Notes: a model not told the origin generated them from the letters alone. A stretch of DNA of 64,000 bases from Nannocystis bainbridge (GCF_028368995.1 NZ_JAQNDL010000002.1:927724-991723); one strand, 5' to 3'; shown: positions 30,991-42,507, numbered from the stretch's first letter. Numbers and translations: made by a program.

Positions 30991-32754
30991 ATGCGTTCAC
31001 CCCGTGCCTGGTCTTATGTGACGTACCTCGCCTCTCTCTTCGCGCTCGGTGCGTGCCCGGTCTCGCCGGCAGCGACGGAGACCGACAGCGACTCGACGAC
31101 GGCGGGCTCACAGGCTCAAACCACAGGCACCACGGAGAATTGCCCGGTCGGCGACCTCGGCTGTCCGTGCACGCAGGGGGGCGCCTGCAACGACGGTCTC
31201 GAGTGCTCGCCGAGCCAGACGTGCGTGACCCGCGGGGACGACACGACCACCGAGAACGGCCCTGACGGCACGAGCACCACCACGGTCGAGCCCGCTACCA
31301 CGACGAGCGAGACCAGCTCCACCACCGGTCCGGCGACGCCCTGCGACCCGGGCGGCGAGCAGCCCAGCGACGACTGCAAGGGCATCAGCGCCGACAAGCC
31401 CTACTGCTCCGAAGGGGGCGTGTGCGGCGACTGCTCGGTGCTGCCCGCCGACGGCTGCGCGGCCATCGATCCGAGCAAGCCGCTCTGCAACGCCGACGAC
31501 GGCCAGTGCGTCGCCTGCACGATCGACGATCAGTCGCTCTGCTCGGGCGCCACGCCGGCGTGCAACCCGGCCACCAACGCCTGCGAGGGCTGCTTCGAGC
31601 ACAGCCACTGCCCCGACACCGCGTGCGACGTGCTCAAGCGCGAGTGCTTCCCGATCGACAAGGTGCTCTACATCCGCCACGGCATCGAGGCCAAGGGGGA
31701 CTGCACCAACAACATGAAGCAGGGCGGCTACGAGCAGGCCCCGTTCTGCAACGCCAACGTGGCGCTGGAGCGCGCGCAGTCCGAGGGGGCGACCAGCGGC
31801 TGGACCTTCAAGTTCCTCGAGAGCGAAGAGTTCAGCTCCTACCACGGCGACATCACGATCCCCTCGGTCGACGTGAACGAGCCGGTCAGCTACGCGTTCG
31901 TGCACGTCGGCGAGTTCGCCCAGGAGGACCTGAGCGCGCAGCGCCACACGCGGTGGCAGTCGAACGGCGCCGTGATGACCGTCGGCGCCAACGTGGTCGC
32001 CTACGTCAACAACTTCGCCATCTACAGCGTCAGCAACCAGGACGACAACGCCGTCGGCATCGGCTGCCTGCAGAACTCGAGCGTCTTCATCGACGACAGC
32101 TACATCCGCGACACCCGCGGCTCCGGCATCCGCTCGTTCGGCTGCGACGTGTACATGCGCCGCTCGAGCATCTTCAAGAGCCGCACCGAGGGCATCGAGC
32201 TCAACTGCGCCGATCAGGCGTGCGAGCTGCACATGAGCAACAGCTACATCACCGAGAGCCAGCACGTCCAGGGCGACGGCGGCGGCGGGATCGTGGCCGA
32301 CAACGCGACCCTCGACATCAGCTTCAGCGGGATCCTCGCCAACAACGCCGAGGTCGACCCCATGGACATGACCGCCCGCGGCGACTCGATCCACTGCGTC
32401 AACGACAACGTCGACGGGGTCATCCGCAACTCGGCGATCGGCCGCAAGCAGATGGGCAACGTGCTGTCGGTCAAGTGCAGCGCCATGCTGAGCATCACGA
32501 ACTCCCTGATCGACAGCGACGAGTTCAAGATCGGCAACAACAAGAAGGCCGGCGAGGATATTCTCGGGTACTTCCTGGCCAATGGGGTCACCGGGGCGCG
32601 ACCCCTCAATCCTCAGCCGCCGATGGGCTTGCCCAAGGATCTCGAGTTCGCGGTGTGGAAGAAGGGCGACCCGGTGGTCGACTACGACGGCCAGCCGCGC
32701 CCGGCCAAGGTCAATCAGAAGGACTTCGTCGGCGCCGACATCATGGGCCAGTGA
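30991..32754 (+). CDS. Cys-rich beta-helix lipoprotein, array member 2
   Basis: 587 aa. Lipobox FALGAC near residue 22. Thr/Ser linker (~85-115), the shared Cys-rich module (~118-215: CSVLPADGCAAIDPSKPLC, CVACTIDDQSLCSGATPAC, CFEHSHCPDTACD) and a beta-helix (~270-520) with Asn/Ser-rich turns such as NSYITESQH. The C terminus has GDPVVDYDGQPRPAKVN, a form of the motif that ends many parallel beta-helix proteins (choice-of-anchor Q type). It is the longest member, with an extra ~25 residues before the helix. Same strand as the others, separated by short gaps. Confidence 0.88.
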   Translation: MRSPRAWSYVTYLASLFALGACPVSPAATETDSDSTTAGSQAQTTGTTENCPVGDLGCPCTQGGACNDGLECSPSQTCVTRGDDTTTENGPDGTSTTTVEPATTTSETSSTTGPATPCDPGGEQPSDDCKGISADKPYCSEGGVCGDCSVLPADGCAAIDPSKPLCNADDGQCVACTIDDQSLCSGATPACNPATNACEGCFEHSHCPDTACDVLKRECFPIDKVLYIRHGIEAKGDCTNNMKQGGYEQAPFCNANVALERAQSEGATSGWTFKFLESEEFSSYHGDITIPSVDVNEPVSYAFVHVGEFAQEDLSAQRHTRWQSNGAVMTVGANVVAYVNNFAIYSVSNQDDNAVGIGCLQNSSVFIDDSYIRDTRGSGIRSFGCDVYMRRSSIFKSRTEGIELNCADQACELHMSNSYITESQHVQGDGGGGIVADNATLDISFSGILANNAEVDPMDMTARGDSIHCVNDNVDGVIRNSAIGRKQMGNVLSVKCSAMLSITNSLIDSDEFKIGNNKKAGEDILGYFLANGVTGARPLNPQPPMGLPKDLEFAVWKKGDPVVDYDGQPRPAKVNQKDFVGADIMGQ

Positions 32755-32856
32755 AGCCGCGTGCGCGCTCGCGCGCGAGTGTGCACGGGCTTGCACGTGG
32801 GCGCGCGAACGGCTCAGATTGCGGCCCGCGGGGCCCTTGGGGATACTGCCGGGACC

Positions 32857-34401
32857 ATGCGCATCTCCTTGCTTTGTCGGGGCCTCGGGTTCGGCCTCGG
32901 CTTCCTCGCGGCGGCATGCACGCCGGGCGGCCCGCAGACTGAAACGTCGTCCGAGAGCGACAGCGACGCTTGCCAGCCGGGTTCGCTGAACTGTGTGTGC
33001 GAGGCCAACGGCTGTGATCCGGGCCTCGTGTGCGCGTCGGGCTTCTGCGTCGAAGACGGCAGCGGGAGCTCCGAAGCGACGCTCACCACCAGCACCTCGT
33101 CACCGACCTCGGCGACCGAGACCGACCCCGGCACGACGGACCCCACGGGCCCCACGGTGACCACCGAGACCCCGCAGTGCGACGACGGTCCGGGCGTCTC
33201 GCAGCAGTGCCCCGAGACCGCGCCGTACTGCCTCGCCGAGGGGGTCTGCGCCGACTGCTCCGGCTTGACGAGCTGCGCCGACATCGACGCCGGCGCGCCC
33301 GCGTGCGACGCCGCCTCGGGCCTGTGCGTCGAGTGTACCGAGGCCGACGCCTCGGCTTGCGGCGGTAACACGCCCGTGTGCGACGCGGCCGACAACACCT
33401 GCGCCGCGTGCACCGATCACGAGCAGTGCCCGAGCGGCGCCTGCAACATCGCCACCGGCGCCTGCTTCGAGGACGCGCTGTGGGTCGACGGTCAGGCCGA
33501 CTGCGGCGGCGACGGCAGCGAGGACGCCCCGTTCTGCGAGATCCAGGACGCCATCGCCGTCATCGGCACCGGCAAGCCCACCGTCGTGCACGTCAAGCCG
33601 GGTCCTTCGTACAAGACCAAGATCGACGTCGGCAGCAACCTGGTCGTGGCCATCGTCGGCGACGGCCCCTCGCCGGCGATCGACGTCGACGTCGACGCGC
33701 TGCTCGTCAACGACGACGCCCGCGTCTACCTCAAGGACCTGCGCTTCATCGGCAGCTCGATGTCGGCCGGCAACGCGCTGGTGTGCCTCAACGCCGAGGT
33801 GTGGGCCGACAAGGTCGAGTTCTCGTCGCGCGAGTCGGTGGCGATCGACACCATCGGCTGCGCCCTGCAGATCCGTCGCTCGCGCGTGTACGCCAACCAG
33901 GGCGGCGGGATCCGGATCGACAAGGGGCAGACGCGGATCGAGAACAGCTTCATCACCTCGAACGGCGGCAACTTCGCGCAGTACGGCGGCATCCACGTCG
34001 TCACCGGCGACCTCGACGTCGTCTACTCGTCGATCATCGGCAACAACAGCGACGCCAACGCCGACTCGCTCCACTGCAACGATCCGGGCACGATCCGTCT
34101 GCGCAACGTGGTCCTGTTCGGCCAGTCGCAGCTGACCTCGGTCACCTGCGACGGCGCGACCGTCAGCGACAGCCTCGTCGACAGCAGCGTGCTCGCCGGT
34201 CGCAACGTGACGGTCGAGGGCGCTGCTCAGTCGGCGTGGTTCGAGAACGCCGCGGGCGGTGACTTCCACGCCAAGGCCGGGGCGCCGTTCGCGGAGCTCG
34301 GGCGCTGGCGCACCGGCGATCCCGCGGTCGATTACGACGGCGATCCGCGGCCCGACGTCGACATGTCGCCCGACTGGGCCGGCGCCGATCGCTTGCCGTG
34401 A
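32857..34401 (+). CDS. Cys-rich beta-helix lipoprotein, array member 3
   Basis: About 514 aa from ATG 32857, which gives a signal peptide with lipobox FLAAAC. Short Ser/Thr linker (~70-100), Cys-rich module (~110-215: CADCSGLTSCADIDAGAPAC, CVECTEADASACGGNTPVC, CTDHEQCPSGACN), and a beta-helix (~225-470) with repeats such as IENSFITSNGGNF. The C-terminal signature GDPAVDYDGDPRP is intact. An upstream in-frame start at 32761 would add an Arg-rich extension without a signal peptide and is rejected. Confidence 0.88.
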   Translation: MRISLLCRGLGFGLGFLAAACTPGGPQTETSSESDSDACQPGSLNCVCEANGCDPGLVCASGFCVEDGSGSSEATLTTSTSSPTSATETDPGTTDPTGPTVTTETPQCDDGPGVSQQCPETAPYCLAEGVCADCSGLTSCADIDAGAPACDAASGLCVECTEADASACGGNTPVCDAADNTCAACTDHEQCPSGACNIATGACFEDALWVDGQADCGGDGSEDAPFCEIQDAIAVIGTGKPTVVHVKPGPSYKTKIDVGSNLVVAIVGDGPSPAIDVDVDALLVNDDARVYLKDLRFIGSSMSAGNALVCLNAEVWADKVEFSSRESVAIDTIGCALQIRRSRVYANQGGGIRIDKGQTRIENSFITSNGGNFAQYGGIHVVTGDLDVVYSSIIGNNSDANADSLHCNDPGTIRLRNVVLFGQSQLTSVTCDGATVSDSLVDSSVLAGRNVTVEGAAQSAWFENAAGGDFHAKAGAPFAELGRWRTGDPAVDYDGDPRPDVDMSPDWAGADRLP

Positions 34402-34579
34402 TCGTCGCTAGCGACGTTGCACGGGCGTCATCGACGTCGTGGCGCGTCGCTGCGGCCGTCGTTCGCCGCTTCGGACGCCGTTGCGCGCGTTCGTCGGGCG
34501 CGGGGGCGCGCGCGCATTTTCAAGGCGTGTCCCGAGGGACAGGTTGCGACCGGGCCGGCGAACGGGAATACTCGAGCGA

Positions 34580-36142
34580 ATGATGCGGCTCGCGTCAGCG
34601 CATTTGGCTTTGTGGCTCGGATTCGGCGGCCTGCTCGGGGTCGCCTGCACGGGCTCCTCCGGGACGACCACCGAGAGCTCCAGCTCGTCCACCGGCAACA
34701 CCGAGTGCCTGGTCGGCAGCGTCGGCTGTGCGTGCACGCCGGGCGGCACCTGCGACGGCAACCTCGTGTGCGCCTCCAAGTATTGCGTCCCGCTCGAGGA
34801 CACCACCGGCGTCACGTCGACGGACACGAGTCTGCCGACCACCGGGACCGACACGGCCGGCGAGTGCGAGCCGGGCGAAGGCCAGCCGAACCCGGCGTGC
34901 AGCAGCCCCGCCGAGCCGTACTGCAGCGGCAACGGCGAGTGCGTCGATTGCAGCGGCCTCGCGAGCTGCGCGGTCGTCGATCCGGCCACGCCCGCGTGCG
35001 ACCCGGCGACCGGCCTGTGCGTCGCGTGCACCGAGAGCGACGCCTCCGGCTGCACCGGCACCACGCCGATCTGCGACTCGGCGCTGCAGACCTGCCAGGC
35101 GTGCACGCAGCACGAGCAGTGCACGGGCGGCGCCTGTGACCTCGAGACCGGCGCGTGCTTCCTCGCCGAGGACGCGCTGTGGGTCGCCGGCGCCGGCGCC
35201 TGCGACGACGCCGCGAGCGGCAGCGAGGCCGAGCCGCTGTGCACGATCGCCGAGGCGCTCGCGCGGGTCGAGCCGGCCACCCCGCGGGCGATCCGGGTCC
35301 GCGCCGCCGTCTACGACGAGCCGCTCGCCGTGCCCGCGGCCAGCAGCGTCGCCATCGTCCGCGCCGGCGCCGGCGACGTCGAGATCACCGGCAGCGGCGA
35401 GGCGGCGCTCGCCATCGCCAGCGGCGCGCGCGTCTACCTCGACGGCCTCGAGATCCGCGGCAACGCGACCGGCAGCGGGGTCGTCTGCGGCGGCGGCGAC
35501 CTGCTGTGGATCGAGCGCTCGCTGATCCGCGAGCACCACGTCAGCGGGGTATCGGCCAGCGGCTGCGAGGTGCGGGTGCGCGCGACCACGCTGACGAAGA
35601 ACCTCGGCGAGGGCCTGTTCGTGTCGGGCGGCTCGGTCCGGATCGAGAACTCCTTCATCACCGAGAACGGCGACAAGGCCATCGCCGACAACCCGCGCGG
35701 CGGGCTCGCGCTGGCGGGCGGCGCCGCGGCCACGCTGGTCTACGTCACGCTGGTCGGCAACAACGCGTACACCGGCGGCGGTCTGTCGGTCGAGTGCGAG
35801 CCCGACATGGGCGAGGAGTCGATCAGCCTGCGCAACTCGATCGCCTTCAACGCCGTCGGCTACAGCACCTTCAATTGCGAGGGTGCCGAGGTCGTGTCGC
35901 ACTCGGCGTACTCGGCCGCGACCGACGAGCCCAACGACGACAACGTCGGCGTGGCGACGGCCGAGGTGCCGATGCTCGTGACCCTGGACGTGGCGATCCC
36001 GGGCGTGTACCGGCCGAGCCCCGGCGGCAAGCTCGACGCCGTGGCGATGTTCGCCGAGGGAGACCCCGACATCGACTTCGAGGGCGACCCGCGACCGACC
36101 GACGCATTGAGCTTCCCTGGCGCGGATCAGCCCCCGCCGTGA
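34580..36142 (+). CDS. Cys-rich beta-helix lipoprotein, array member 4
   Basis: About 520 aa from ATG 34580 (34583 also possible). Lipobox LLGVAC. Cys-rich module (~95-190: CVDCSGLASCAVVDPATPAC, CVACTESDASGCTGTTPIC, CTQHEQCTGGACD) is closest to that of member 3. Beta-helix ~200-470, with IENSFITENGDKA nearly matching the equivalent strand in member 3. C-terminal signature GDPDIDFEGDPRP. The 178-bp upstream gap contains a CGTGTCCCGAGGGACAGG palindrome copy at about 34526-34543. The close match to member 3 suggests these two arose by the most recent duplication. Confidence 0.88.
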   Translation: MMRLASAHLALWLGFGGLLGVACTGSSGTTTESSSSSTGNTECLVGSVGCACTPGGTCDGNLVCASKYCVPLEDTTGVTSTDTSLPTTGTDTAGECEPGEGQPNPACSSPAEPYCSGNGECVDCSGLASCAVVDPATPACDPATGLCVACTESDASGCTGTTPICDSALQTCQACTQHEQCTGGACDLETGACFLAEDALWVAGAGACDDAASGSEAEPLCTIAEALARVEPATPRAIRVRAAVYDEPLAVPAASSVAIVRAGAGDVEITGSGEAALAIASGARVYLDGLEIRGNATGSGVVCGGGDLLWIERSLIREHHVSGVSASGCEVRVRATTLTKNLGEGLFVSGGSVRIENSFITENGDKAIADNPRGGLALAGGAAATLVYVTLVGNNAYTGGGLSVECEPDMGEESISLRNSIAFNAVGYSTFNCEGAEVVSHSAYSAATDEPNDDNVGVATAEVPMLVTLDVAIPGVYRPSPGGKLDAVAMFAEGDPDIDFEGDPRPTDALSFPGADQPPP

Positions 36143-36287
36143 GCGCGAATTGTTGCCTCCGCGGCCAAAAAATCCCCGCGGTCACCGAGCCGGTGGCGAG
36201 TTTTCCGGTTCGGACATGGCTTTGTGGACAACTCGCGTGGCCCGGTGCATCCTGGCCACGATCCCCTTTGTGCACTAGGAGTTACCG

Positions 36288-37790
36288 ATGACCCGAACGT
36301 ACTGGACCGTCGCAATCTTGGCCTGCGCGCCGCTGGTCGCCGGCTGTCCGCCGACCTACACCCCCGGGGAGACCGAGAGCGGGACCGAGACCGAGGGCGA
36401 GACGAACGAAACGTCGACCTCGACCGACACGACGCTGACGACTTCGACGTCGACCCAGCCCACGTCGACGACCGAGGCCGAGACCTCGACGACCACCACG
36501 AGCACGTCGACCTCGGAGCCGACCACCGGCACCATGGGCTGCGCCGGTGACGGCGACTGCGGCGACGCGAGCAAGCCGTTCTGCGTCGACGAGGCCTGCG
36601 TCGGCTGCGACGGCACGGCCGAGCCGGACGCCACCTGCGCCGAGGTCGACGCGGCCACGCCGGTCTGCGACATGGACGCGGGCGCCTGCGTCGTGTGCAC
36701 GCCGGACAACAAGGCCCTGTGCTCGGGCACGACCCCGGTGTGCGACGCCGCCACCAACGAGTGCGCCGGCTGCATCGAGCACGCTGACTGCCCGGACAGC
36801 GCCTGCAACGCCGAGTCGGGCGCCTGCTTCGCGCTCGAGAACGTCATCCACGTCGACAGCGCCGCCCAGTGCGACATCGGCGACGGCACCAAGGCGCAGC
36901 CGTTCTGCCAGATCACGCAGGCGCTCGACCAGGTGGGGATGAACGACCCGTCGCTCGGCTGGACCATCAAGGTCAAGACCGGCAACTACATCCAGCCCGC
37001 GCTGGTCGTGCCCGAGGCGAGCAACCTGGCGATCGTCGGCGACGGCGGCGTCGCCAAGATCCGCTCGACCACCGCGGCGACGCTGCAGATCAGCCCGTCG
37101 TCGAAGGTCACGCTCGGCAAGCTCAACCTCGCCAGCAACGCCGACGACTCCGGCATGACCTGCACGGGCTCGCAGGTCCTCGGCAGCGACCTGACCTTCA
37201 GCCTCAACCGCCAGGGCTACGTCGGAACCGACTGCACCGCGCACTTCAACCGCAGCGTGTTCTACAAGAACACCTCGGGCGGCCTGTCGGCGTTCGGCGC
37301 CGGCGCGACCGCGCTGGTCAACAGCTACGTGTCCAACAACGGCTCCAACGCCGAGTCCAACTACGGCGGCGTGCTGACCGGCCAGGGCCACGAGCTCAGC
37401 CTGATCTACTCGACGGTGGTCAACAACCTGTCCGAGGTCGGCGCGCGCTCGCTGCTGTGCATGCCCGACGCCGGCCCGGCGACGATCCGCAACTCGGTCA
37501 TCATCGCCTTCGTCGCCCCGTCGATCGACTGCGCGACCGCGACGTTCGAGAACTCCGCCATCGACGAGGGCAAGCAGGACGGCGACACCAACCTGCTCGC
37601 CGTCATGGCCGACGCGATGACGTGGTTCGAGCCGCAGGTCGGCGGCGTGTACAAGGCCAAGGCCGATACGCCGATCGCCGAGCTCGCGGTGTGGAAGGAC
37701 GGCGACCCCGCGACCGACTTCAACGGCGACGCGCGGCCGGCGACCAACGAGAGCACCGACTACGCCGGCGCCGACCGCCCGGCTCCCTGA
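36288..37790 (+). CDS. Cys-rich beta-helix lipoprotein, array member 5
   Basis: 500 aa. Lipobox PLVAGC near residue 20. It has the longest Thr/Ser/Glu linker of the five (~25-82), the Cys-rich module (~84-185: CVGCDGTAEPDATC, CVVCTPDNKALCSGTTPVC, CIEHADCPDSACN) and a beta-helix (~195-460, for example NSYVSNNGSNAES). C-terminal signature GDPATDFNGDARP. AGGAG at 36277-36281 is a clear ribosome site for ATG 36288. A palindrome copy and a strong terminator follow the stop, so this gene appears to end the array's transcription unit. Confidence 0.9.
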   Translation: MTRTYWTVAILACAPLVAGCPPTYTPGETESGTETEGETNETSTSTDTTLTTSTSTQPTSTTEAETSTTTTSTSTSEPTTGTMGCAGDGDCGDASKPFCVDEACVGCDGTAEPDATCAEVDAATPVCDMDAGACVVCTPDNKALCSGTTPVCDAATNECAGCIEHADCPDSACNAESGACFALENVIHVDSAAQCDIGDGTKAQPFCQITQALDQVGMNDPSLGWTIKVKTGNYIQPALVVPEASNLAIVGDGGVAKIRSTTAATLQISPSSKVTLGKLNLASNADDSGMTCTGSQVLGSDLTFSLNRQGYVGTDCTAHFNRSVFYKNTSGGLSAFGAGATALVNSYVSNNGSNAESNYGGVLTGQGHELSLIYSTVVNNLSEVGARSLLCMPDAGPATIRNSVIIAFVAPSIDCATATFENSAIDEGKQDGDTNLLAVMADAMTWFEPQVGGVYKAKADTPIAELAVWKDGDPATDFNGDARPATNESTDYAGADRPAP

Positions 37791-37800
37791 GCGGGCCTCG

Positions 37801-37826
37801 AGGACATGTCCTGCGGGACATGTCCT
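37801..37826. repeat. Canonical dispersed repeat unit
   Basis: AGGACATGTCC (37801-37811), TGCG spacer, GGACATGTCCT (37816-37826). Both arms are themselves palindromes. This is the clearest consensus copy and lies 10 bp after the last array gene, immediately before a separate terminator hairpin. Confidence 0.95.
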
Positions 37827-37834
37827 GAAAGCAT

Positions 37835-37867
37835 GAGAGGAGGCCGCGAGGCCTCCTCTCTTTGTTT
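37835..37867 (+). terminator. Intrinsic terminator after the lipoprotein array
   Basis: A perfect 11-bp stem, GAGAGGAGGCC (37835-37845) with GGCCTCCTCTC (37850-37860), a GCGA tetraloop, and the T-rich tail TTTGTTT. This is the best conventional terminator in the window and is not made of palindrome-family sequence. Confidence 0.9.
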
Positions 37868-38249
37868 GGGTCGCGGCACCGTCAAATTGACGATCGACGT
37901 CTGGCGCGCTCTCCGGCCGGCAAGCGGGCAGGCGCCCAGGGCGAGCTGCTGCGATGGCGTGGGAAGATCGCCGTGGTGCCCGGCGAAGCGGCCGCGGGCG
38001 AGGTGGTGGAGCGTCGAGCAGGGCAGGGGCCAGGACATGCCGATTGTGAGCGGGGCTCTCGCGCCGTCTCCCGATGACGCTCGCCACCATCGAGAAGACC
38101 AGGCTCTCGCATCCGGGCGTGACGCGGCGGAGCGGCCGCCTCGCTGCCGGGCCTCGAGCTTGCGCCACGTCTGGCGATATGCGCGCACGAGATTGGGACG
38201 CGCCCGCTGGCGCTGGCGTCGGCGGGCGAGCGTGCTAGCGTCGGCAGAG
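37868..38249. other. Intergenic stretch with no recognisable gene, 382 bp
   Basis: Between the array terminator and yacG. Frames are open here on both strands, but their products are Arg/Ala/Pro-rich with no motif, and yacG homology begins only at ATG 38250. It probably contains the yacG promoter; I cannot place it. Confidence 0.5.
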
Positions 38250-38432
38250 ATGAAGATCCGCTGCCCGATCTGTCACAAAGAGCAGGAGGTACCCGCCGAC
38301 TTCGCGTATCGGCCGTTCTGCTCGCAGCGCTGCAAGACGATCGACCTCGGCAACTGGCTCGGCGAGGCGTACCGGATCTCCCGGCCGATCGCCGCCGACG
38401 ACGAAGAGCCGGGCGTCCGCGGCGAAAACTGA
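38250..38432 (+). CDS. yacG: DNA gyrase inhibitor YacG (zinc-finger protein)
   Basis: 60 aa. Four zinc-binding cysteines occur as CPIC (residues 5-8) and CSQRC (~24-28), followed by KTIDLGNWLGEAYRI, which is diagnostic for YacG. It binds GyrB and inhibits gyrase in E. coli. ATG 38250 is required by the family's usual start (MKIRCPICHK). The acidic tail is typical of the family. It is isolated from coaE, its usual neighbour in proteobacteria. Confidence 0.93.
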   Translation: MKIRCPICHKEQEVPADFAYRPFCSQRCKTIDLGNWLGEAYRISRPIAADDEEPGVRGEN

Positions 38433-38704
38433 GAGCCGTCGAAGCGCCGTGTGGGGCGCCGCGCGGGCGCCCTGACGGACATGTCCCTGCGGACATGCGC
38501 ATGGCGCCGGTGCCCGGCGCCATGTCCGAGAGCCTTCGAAGCGCCGTGCGGGCGCCCTGACGGACATGTCCCTGCGGACATGCGCATGGCGCCAGCGCCA
38601 TGTCCGAGAGCCTTCGAAGCGCCGCGCGGGCGCCCTGATGGACATGTCCCTCCAGACATGCACATGGCGCCATGTCCCGAGTGACATGCCCGAACGGGCA
38701 GGTC
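38431..38704. repeat. Three tandem segments, each carrying a palindrome unit
   Basis: Three imperfect direct copies start at 38431, 38528 and 38606 (spacing 97 and 78 bp). Each begins GAGAGCC followed by [G/T]TCGAAGCGCCG, then has CGCGGGCGCCCTGA[C/T]GGACATGTCC, a 4-nt spacer, GACATG and a CGCATGGCGCC-type end. The third is diverged and joined to a final arm pair, CATGTCCCGAGTGACATG. They fill the gap between the convergent yacG and ffh genes. This shows the repeat can be amplified together with about 60 bp of flanking DNA. Confidence 0.9.
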
Positions 38705-40525
<1,821 letters not shown>

Positions 40526-40647
40526 GGGCCCCCCCGGCGCGCCGACCCGCGCGTGGGCGCGGCGTAGCTCACAAGCCCCGGCCCCCCGCCGTCCGTCCCC
40601 GGCCCGCCGCTGGTGAATCTCGCGCCGAACGGCTACGTTCCGGGGCC

Positions 40648-42507
40648 ATGGGAAAGCCCACTGCCGCGCCCGGGGAGCCTCATGGCTGGGGGATCCGCCT
40701 GTCGTTCCGCGGTCGCACGGTGGCCCAGATCGCGGCCGACGACGCCGCCCCGGTCGCCCTCGGCGAGGGCAAGGACTGCGATCTCGTACTCCCCGGTCTC
40801 GGCGAGCGCACGCCGCTGACCGACGGCGCGACCCTGATCGTCCCCGCCGGCCTCGTCGGTGAGATCCACGTCGGCGAGCGCACGCAGGCAGCGGAGGGCA
40901 GGGTGATCCTGGCGCCCGGCGACCGGGCCTCGCTGCGGATGGCGGCCCACCCGGACATCACGCTCGAGATCCAGCGGGTCACGCGCGAGCGCCTGCCGTG
41001 GTCGGCCCGCTTCCACGCCCGCGACCTGGCCCGTCAGCTCGTCACCGGGGCGGCGCTGGTCGCCATGGTGGCGCTGCTGTGGCGGGTCGAGGCGGCCGAG
41101 AACGTGCTCAAGCTGCGCGGGGAGCCGACGGCGGTCGACGACTCGCCGCTGCTGCGAGTGATGTTCGCGCCGACGCCCGAACCACTCGAGGTGGTCCGGA
41201 CCCGCGAGCTGTTCCTCGCGCACCTGCCGCCGCCACCGCCGCCGGCCGCCGAGGAGCCTGGCCCGGACCTGGAGACGAGCGATCCTTCGGCGATCGCGCT
41301 GGCGCTGGGGGGCGTGGTCGAAGCCGCGGCGGTCGTGCCCGAGGAGGCGCCGGTCGAGGCGCCGCGCCCGGGCAAGAAGAAGCGCCGCAGCAAGCGCGCG
41401 CCGGATGTGGTCGAGTTCGGGGTCCTCAGCGCCTACGGCACCTTCAAGGAGGAGAGCGACGTCGCGTACCTCAGTATGCTCGAGACGGGCAGTGATGACA
41501 GCGACGCCGTCGCGGTCCTCCGCGGCGGAGTGATCGGCGAGGGCGTCGGCGGGGGCGGCCTCGGCTACGAGGGCGGGGTGGTCGAAGGCGTCGCCGGCGG
41601 GGTGCTCGGCGGTGTCGTGCTCGACAGTGTGGCTGAAGGGACAGGTCTCGAAGAACCTGCCCCTTTGAACATGGTCGTCGGGACAGTCCATGAGATCGGT
41701 CCGAACTCGCACGCGGCGGCGGGGGCCACCGCGCCGCGCGGCGAGCTCGACGGCCTGGCGGCGGCGGTCGTCGCGACCTCGTGCCCTGATCCCGCGATCG
41801 TGCGCAAGCAGCAGATCGACGTGGTGTTCGCGGTCGATGTGTCGACGACGATGAACTTCATGCTCGCCAAGATCGGCCGCGAGATCGCCGCGGTCGACGC
41901 GGAGGTGCGGCTCCACAACCTCGACGCGCGCTACGGCCTGGTCGTGTTCGTCGACGACGTGATGGTCACGAACGGCGGCCAGCCGTTCGCCGACCTGGCG
42001 GGGCTGCAGCAGGAGCTGACGCGGTGGCAGCGGTTCACCGCCGGCAACCGCGAGATCGGCAGCGCCGACGCCAACCTCGACTGGCCGGAGAACACGCTCG
42101 ACGCGCTGCACGCGGCCGCGACCCGGTTCGCCTGGCGCGACCCGGCGACGACGCTGCGCGCGGTGGTCCACGCCACCGACGACGACTTCGGCGAGGCGCC
42201 CGCGGTGCAGAGCGGCCAGCGCGTGCAGCACGGCTACGGCGAGACGGTCACGGCCCTGCGCGCGGCCGAGGTGCGGGTGTTCAGCTTCGCGGCCAAGGTC
42301 GGCGGCCAGTGCGAGTGCCTCGACGTGCGCGCCGGGCTGTTCGCGCCCTACCGCGGGCAGCAGGCGATCCCGGCGGCGACCGGCGGGGCGGTGTTCGACA
42401 TCGACGAGGTCGCGTCGGGCGCGCTGAACTTCGGCGCCGCGGTGTCGGGGGCGCTGAACTCGGCGGTCTGCACGCACTATCCGCTCTCGCCATTCGCCGG
42501 CAAATAG
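40648..42507 (+). CDS. Membrane-anchored vWA-domain protein
   Basis: 619 aa. The N-terminal ~115 residues are beta-rich and FHA-like in outline (VALGEGKDCDLVLPGL). One transmembrane helix (~130-150) leads to a Pro-rich linker (PPPPPP), a Lys/Arg patch (KKKRRSKR) and a Gly/Val-rich segment (~290-330). A von Willebrand A domain follows (~390-600), with the metal-site motif DVSTTM (~397-402). This architecture resembles proteins near myxobacterial gliding or contractility genes, but no such partner is adjacent here. The frame reads through a decayed palindrome cluster at 41630-41690 (VAEGTGLEEPAPLNM). Confidence 0.75.
   Translation: MGKPTAAPGEPHGWGIRLSFRGRTVAQIAADDAAPVALGEGKDCDLVLPGLGERTPLTDGATLIVPAGLVGEIHVGERTQAAEGRVILAPGDRASLRMAAHPDITLEIQRVTRERLPWSARFHARDLARQLVTGAALVAMVALLWRVEAAENVLKLRGEPTAVDDSPLLRVMFAPTPEPLEVVRTRELFLAHLPPPPPPAAEEPGPDLETSDPSAIALALGGVVEAAAVVPEEAPVEAPRPGKKKRRSKRAPDVVEFGVLSAYGTFKEESDVAYLSMLETGSDDSDAVAVLRGGVIGEGVGGGGLGYEGGVVEGVAGGVLGGVVLDSVAEGTGLEEPAPLNMVVGTVHEIGPNSHAAAGATAPRGELDGLAAAVVATSCPDPAIVRKQQIDVVFAVDVSTTMNFMLAKIGREIAAVDAEVRLHNLDARYGLVVFVDDVMVTNGGQPFADLAGLQQELTRWQRFTAGNREIGSADANLDWPENTLDALHAAATRFAWRDPATTLRAVVHATDDDFGEAPAVQSGQRVQHGYGETVTALRAAEVRVFSFAAKVGGQCECLDVRAGLFAPYRGQQAIPAATGGAVFDIDEVASGALNFGAAVSGALNSAVCTHYPLSPFAGK

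Noticed and set aside
38431..38704. Possible CRISPR array because of regularly spaced repeats.
   Set aside because: Only three units with uneven spacing, related flanks rather than unique spacers, and no cas genes.
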